Origin: Chloroflexota bacterium
Lineage (GTDB): Bacteria; Chloroflexota; Dehalococcoidia; SM23-28-2; RBG-16-64-32
Assembly (NCBI GenBank): GCA_005880075.1
Contig: VBJT01000147.1
Location: 3,003 to 29,350, forward strand
DNA: 26,348 nucleotides
Direction of reading: 5' to 3'
The translations under genes and the position numbers were made by a program. Positions 23,751 through 26,348 of this stretch are shown here, piece after piece (the stretch's first letter is position 1; each line of letters starts with the position of its first letter). Below the pieces are notes generated by a model that was not told the origin of the DNA, searched no databases, and was given only the letters and a program-made list of their open reading frames with translations.

Positions 23751-24170
23751 ATGAATAACGACAAGATGGGCATCAAGCGGCTCGACCACGTGTGCTGGGC
23801 GGTCGAGCGCATCGAAGTGGGCTTCCGCGGAGTGGGCCTGCGCGTGCCGGGCGGCACGGGTCACTTCGAGCTTCTTGAGCCGTCGGATGAGAGCAGCTAT
23901 CTCCACCGCTTCCTCCGGAATAAAGGGCCGGGACTGCACCACGTGACTTTCGAAGTGGAGGATATCGAGCGCGCCGCGGCGGCGATCAGGGATTTCGGCA
24001 TCGAGCCAATGGGCGGAGTGGAGCGGAGCCACGGCTGGGCCGAGACGTACATCCATCCCAAGGATTCAGGCGGCGTGCTCTTTCAGTTCTACGTTGAGGA
24101 AGAACCACACGAGCACCCACACGCGGACGATGACGTCTCCCACAGCCACGAGTACGACGCTTCGGGATGA
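23751..24170 (+). CDS. VOC-family protein, methylmalonyl-CoA epimerase-like, shortened
   Basis: 139 residues. RLDHVCWAVERIE begins the first beta-alpha module; then GFRGVGLRVPGGTGHFELLEP, GPGLHHVTFEVEDIE and HPKDSGGVLFQFY match methylmalonyl-CoA epimerases and related glyoxalase-fold proteins, which bind a divalent metal through His and Glu. The stretch between IE (about 22) and GFRG is about 20 residues shorter than usual; the first helix and next strand are missing, in frame. The C-terminus is His/Asp-rich (EHPHADDDVSHSH), which may bind metal. AGGATGAG precedes the ATG. It may be inactive as written. Adjacent genes do not concern propionate metabolism. Confidence 0.75.
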   Translation: MNNDKMGIKRLDHVCWAVERIEVGFRGVGLRVPGGTGHFELLEPSDESSYLHRFLRNKGPGLHHVTFEVEDIERAAAAIRDFGIEPMGGVERSHGWAETYIHPKDSGGVLFQFYVEEEPHEHPHADDDVSHSHEYDASG

Positions 24171-24267
24171 CGCGCCACTCGCCTGAACTGCAACGGCGTT
24201 GATAGACGCCGCTCGTCCGCGGGGTGCTCAAACGCATAACCTCGACAGCAGCGGAGGGATACACCAT

Positions 24268-24476
24268 ATGCGACTCAGCGCTCGTAATCAGTTCGACGGG
24301 AAGGTCACCGGCATCAAAATGGGCGGCAACATGTCCGAGATGACGGTTGACATTGGGGGTGGTCGCGAGATGGTGTCAGCGATTACCCGCGAATCCCCGA
24401 GACGCTCGGGCTCGGAGAAGGTTCAGCCGTGTTTGTCATAGTCAAGGCTACCGAGGTCCTCGTAGCGGTCGAGTAG
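24268..24476 (+). pseudogene. Mop/TOBE molybdate-binding protein, frameshifted
   Basis: MRLSARNQFDGKVTGIKMGG and SEMTVDIGGGREMVSAIT match the single-TOBE Mop proteins that bind molybdate or tungstate. After ITRES the annotated frame drifts to an unrelated end at 24441. In the next frame the sequence resumes as ETLGLGEGSAVFVIVKATEV and ends LVAVE at the TAG 24474-24476, exactly the family C-terminus. The span is one base short of 70 codons, so one base is missing near the CCCC at about 24394-24397. The restored protein would be 69 residues, the normal size. GGAGGGAT precedes the ATG. A homopolymer sequencing error is as likely as a real mutation. Confidence 0.85.
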
Positions 24477-24532
24477 GCCACTTCCCTGCCGCTTGGCTTA
24501 CGCCCGGGCGTTATGCTACCGTCTGCCTAACC

Positions 24533-24922
24533 ATGCGGCCGCAGAGCAGCTCCGCGAAGTCTCGCCCAGCGGCGAGTCAGCTGGAAGCCCGCTCGAAGAT
24601 ATGGTGCGAGCGTGGCGGCGAGCTAGTCCTTTCGGAATGGCGTGTCGATCTGCTGGCCGCGGTCGGTGAAACGGGTTCGCTGTCGCGGGCGGCTGAGCGT
24701 CTCGACGTACCGTATCGAACGGCGTGGCATAAGCTGAAGGCGATCGAGGAGCACCTGGGGGTGCGTCTCCTCGAAACGCAGAGCGGTGGGAGGGGCGGCG
24801 GAGGCAGTTCCCTTACCCCCGAAGCGCACGAATTGATCGGCCGGTTTCGCCGGGTCCGTCAGGGCGTCTCTGAGCTCGTCTCCAAGCGATTCGCGTCGGA
24901 GTTCGCAGACTGGCTCGGCTGA
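24533..24922 (+). CDS. ModE-like winged-helix regulator
   Basis: 129 residues from the ATG at 24533. It is a single LysR/ModE-type helix-turn-helix domain: SEWRVDLLAAVGETGSLSRA, then AERLDVPYRTAWHKLKAIEE and a wing containing GGRGGGGSSLTPEAHEL. This matches the N-terminal domain of ModE, which represses molybdate uptake genes. It lacks the C-terminal TOBE metal-binding domains, but a separate Mop/TOBE gene stands just upstream, so the two might act together. TupA follows 27 bases after its stop and is probably in the same operon. No clear Shine-Dalgarno was seen; TATGCT at 24512-24517 could be a -10. Confidence 0.85.
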   Translation: MRPQSSSAKSRPAASQLEARSKIWCERGGELVLSEWRVDLLAAVGETGSLSRAAERLDVPYRTAWHKLKAIEEHLGVRLLETQSGGRGGGGSSLTPEAHELIGRFRRVRQGVSELVSKRFASEFADWLG

Positions 24923-24949
24923 CCGCGCCGGCTCTGTAAAGGAGACAGA

Positions 24950-25849
24950 ATGCGTGGACCCCACGCGACCGTTATGCAGCGAATTGCCGGACGTTTTGTC
25001 CGGGTGGCGATTTTAGCAGCCGCGATGCTTGTCATTCTTGGCATGTACTCTTGCGGCGGCGGCTCCGACGAACTCATTCTGGCGACCACTACCAGCACGC
25101 AGGACAGCGGTCTGCTCGATGTCTTAATCCCACAGTTTGAAAGAGAGTACGACTATAAGGTAAAAACGGTCGCGGTAGGGTCAGGTGAGGCGTTGCGCCT
25201 GGCATCGGAAGGCGAAGCCGACGTGGTGCTGGCGCACTCGCCGAAAGCGGAGGAAGACTTCATGGCGGCAGGCAACGGGGAGAGCCGCCTGGTCGTGATG
25301 CACAACGACTTCATCATCATCGGTCCGAAGAGCGATCCGGCGGGCATAAAGGGCTCAACGAGCGCGGCCGACGCCTTTAAGAAGATCGCAACCGCCGAGG
25401 CTGTGTTTCTCAGCAGGGGTGACCAATCGGGGACAAATACGAAGGAGCTTGCCCTGTGGACTTCTGCGGGGATCCAGCCAAGCGGGACCTGGTATCAGGA
25501 AACGGGATCGGGTATGGGTGCCACGCTCAACGTAACGAACGAAAAGCAGGGCTACACGCTCAGCGACCGGGGGACCTACCTCGCGCAGAAGAAGAACCTC
25601 GACTTAGACCTGCTGGTAGAAGGCGACAAGGCGCTGTTCAACCAGTACCACGTCATGGTGGTTGATCCCAGGAAGCACTCCAACGTCAACGCCGAAGGGG
25701 CCCGCGCCTTCGCGTCATGGATCACCTCGCCCGAGATTCAGAAGACGATCGGCGAATTTGGGGTCAAGGACTACGGTCAGCAACTATTCGTTCCGGATGC
25801 TGCGAAAGAGGCAGCTGGTGCGACGCCCACTTCGGCGGCCACGCCTTAG
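24950..25849 (+). CDS. tupA: Tungstate-type ABC transporter substrate-binding lipoprotein
   Basis: 299 residues. A hydrophobic signal (about 17-34) ends in GMYSC, a near-lipobox, so it is probably a membrane-anchored lipoprotein. The mature part begins LILATTTSTQDSGLLD, the signature of TupA/WtpA-like oxyanion binders. VGSGEALRLASEGEADVVLAHSPKAE, FLSRGDQSGTNTKE and TLSDRGTYL follow. It should deliver tungstate (or molybdate) to a permease. The TupB permease and TupC ATPase are not downstream: the next 200 bases are non-coding and then minus-strand genes appear. A Thr/Ala/Pro tail ends the protein. AAGGAG lies upstream of the ATG. The ModE-like gene just upstream supports the Mo/W role. Confidence 0.92.
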   Translation: MRGPHATVMQRIAGRFVRVAILAAAMLVILGMYSCGGGSDELILATTTSTQDSGLLDVLIPQFEREYDYKVKTVAVGSGEALRLASEGEADVVLAHSPKAEEDFMAAGNGESRLVVMHNDFIIIGPKSDPAGIKGSTSAADAFKKIATAEAVFLSRGDQSGTNTKELALWTSAGIQPSGTWYQETGSGMGATLNVTNEKQGYTLSDRGTYLAQKKNLDLDLLVEGDKALFNQYHVMVVDPRKHSNVNAEGARAFASWITSPEIQKTIGEFGVKDYGQQLFVPDAAKEAAGATPTSAATP

Positions 25850-25884
25850 CTGCAGAGACGGCTCGGATCGTGTGGCCTTAAGCA

Positions 25885-25903
25885 ATCTTGCCCCGCGCAA
25901 GAT
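25885..25903. other. Hairpin after tupA
   Basis: ATCTTGC, CCCGC loop, GCAAGAT: a 7-bp inverted repeat 36 bases after the tupA stop. It has no T run, so it could be a weak bidirectional terminator between tupA and the convergent minus-strand gene. Nothing else was recognised in 25850-26055. Confidence 0.3.
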
Positions 25904-26055
25904 CTGCCCCTCCCCGGATTTCTTGGCGTAGGTGCGCCTTTCCACGACCGAAGGTGCCCGGCGCTCAGTATGACGGACGCGGGCAAGAACCACCGACCCA
26001 GGTTTCTTGACTAAACACCTGTTCCTAGAAGAAATCCCGTACTTGAGACACTACA

Positions 26056-26229
26056 CTACGGCGAAGGGCACGGCCCTTGAGTTTCCGTCCAACCCACAAA
26101 ACGATTTCCTTGGTCACAATACTGAGCGCGGTTGATAATCGGATCATCCTGACCCGTGTCGATATCGTAGGCCACTGCACAAAAGAGCAGGAATGCCCCC
26201 GTAACGATTGCTATAGCAAGGTACTTCAT
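26056..26229 (-). CDS. Possible 57-residue exported small protein
   Basis: On the minus strand, ATG at 26229 opens a 57-residue frame. The first 20 residues (MKYLAIAIVTGAFLLFCAVA) look like a signal peptide or membrane anchor with a Cys in a lipobox-like place. The rest is polar, with two more Cys (YCDQ and GPCPSP), ending at TAG 26056-26058. It lies 29 bases downstream of the minus-strand partial gene and could share its transcript. The ribosome binding site is weak. The stretch looks less GC-rich than its surroundings. I do not recognise a family. The hydrophobic start is the main support; a chance frame is possible. Confidence 0.4.
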   Translation of the reverse strand: MKYLAIAIVTGAFLLFCAVAYDIDTGQDDPIINRAQYCDQGNRFVGWTETQGPCPSP

Positions 26230-26258
26230 TCGGCCTTGTTCACCGTTTAGCGAAACCG

Positions 26259-26348
26259 CTAGGCCGCGCGGTTGCTGCCGAAGCGCTTTCGCTTCTGCGA
26301 GACGTAGTCCACCAGGATGTACTGGCCGAGGCGCTCGGGCGTTGTGTA
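26259..26348 (-). CDS. 3' end of a minus-strand gene, product unknown
   Basis: Reading leftwards from the window edge, a frame of 29 residues ends at TAG (26259-26261). It contains TPERLGQYILVDYVSQKRKR and then FGSNRAA. The amphipathic segment followed by a basic tail looks like the true C-terminus of a larger protein, but 29 residues are too few to name it. The rest lies beyond the window. It would be co-directional with the 57-residue frame and convergent to tupA. Confidence 0.5.
   Translation of the reverse strand, partial: YTTPERLGQYILVDYVSQKRKRFGSNRAA

Noticed and set aside
24194..24211. CGGCGT/ACGCCG hairpin before mop as a molybdenum cofactor riboswitch
   Set aside because: It is only a six-pair stem with a six-base loop. 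The riboswitch is much longer and multi-stemmed, and no such structure was seen.

Overview
This is a 26.3 kb piece of a GC-rich bacterial chromosome, with almost every gene on the + strand. It looks like a deep-branching Gram-positive-type lineage, either Actinomycetota or Chloroflexota. The hints are the GlgE/TreS-maltokinase trehalose-to-glucan pair, a chaplin-like secreted protein, a sortase-like C-terminus, apparently leaderless transcripts and TTG starts. I cannot choose between the two phyla by eye. I saw no rRNA, tRNA, insertion sequence or CRISPR array.

Layout. 2-946 is the 3' part of a receiver/histidine-kinase hybrid. 1036-3972 is a bifunctional proline dehydrogenase/P5C dehydrogenase. 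4128-8797 is an accessory island (next paragraph). 8988-10085 is a TadG-like pilus-type protein. 10354-17245 is an apparent operon: an aldehyde dehydrogenase, GlgE, and a TreS-maltokinase fusion broken by a frameshift. 17468-18154 is an OmpR-family regulator, 18280-18540 a cysteine-rich metal-binding type protein, 18788-19828 a surface protein with an LPXTG-like end, and 20046-21494 a GAF histidine kinase. RecF (21551-22744) meets a lipid kinase tail to tail (22704-23645, minus). 23751-24170 is a VOC/methylmalonyl-CoA epimerase-like gene. 24268-25849 holds a frameshifted Mop/TOBE protein, a ModE-like regulator and a tungstate-type binding lipoprotein. The last 500 bases hold a possible 57-residue minus-strand protein and the 3' end of another minus-strand gene.

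The most interesting part is 4128-8797. A secreted protein with two chaplin-like repeats is followed, after a clean terminator, by what looks like one operon: an 81-residue protein, four paralogous small peptides (54 to 98 residues), a membrane M50 metalloprotease with a PqqD-like N-terminal domain, and a secreted protein with two CxxC motifs. The small peptides have the architecture of RiPP precursors: a leader ending in LTREELEKLAGE and a conserved Ala/Asn-rich tail ending in IDQST. The tail of precursor 2 aligns without gaps to the second CxxC repeat of the secreted protein (12 of 23 identical), with SxxS where that protein has CxxC. The chaplin-like gene and the operon share an 18-base promoter-like motif (GTAAG, five bases, GCTTTCCATAATG). 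I propose a co-regulated surface-peptide system in which the PqqD domain binds the leader and the protease processes or exports the peptide. No modifying enzyme is visible in the window, so the modification, if any, is unknown.

Three genes carry lesions: about 55 bases missing from treS, one base missing from the Mop gene, and a shortened N-terminus in the VOC gene. This suggests either real decay or assembly errors, and it should be settled before metabolic conclusions are drawn.
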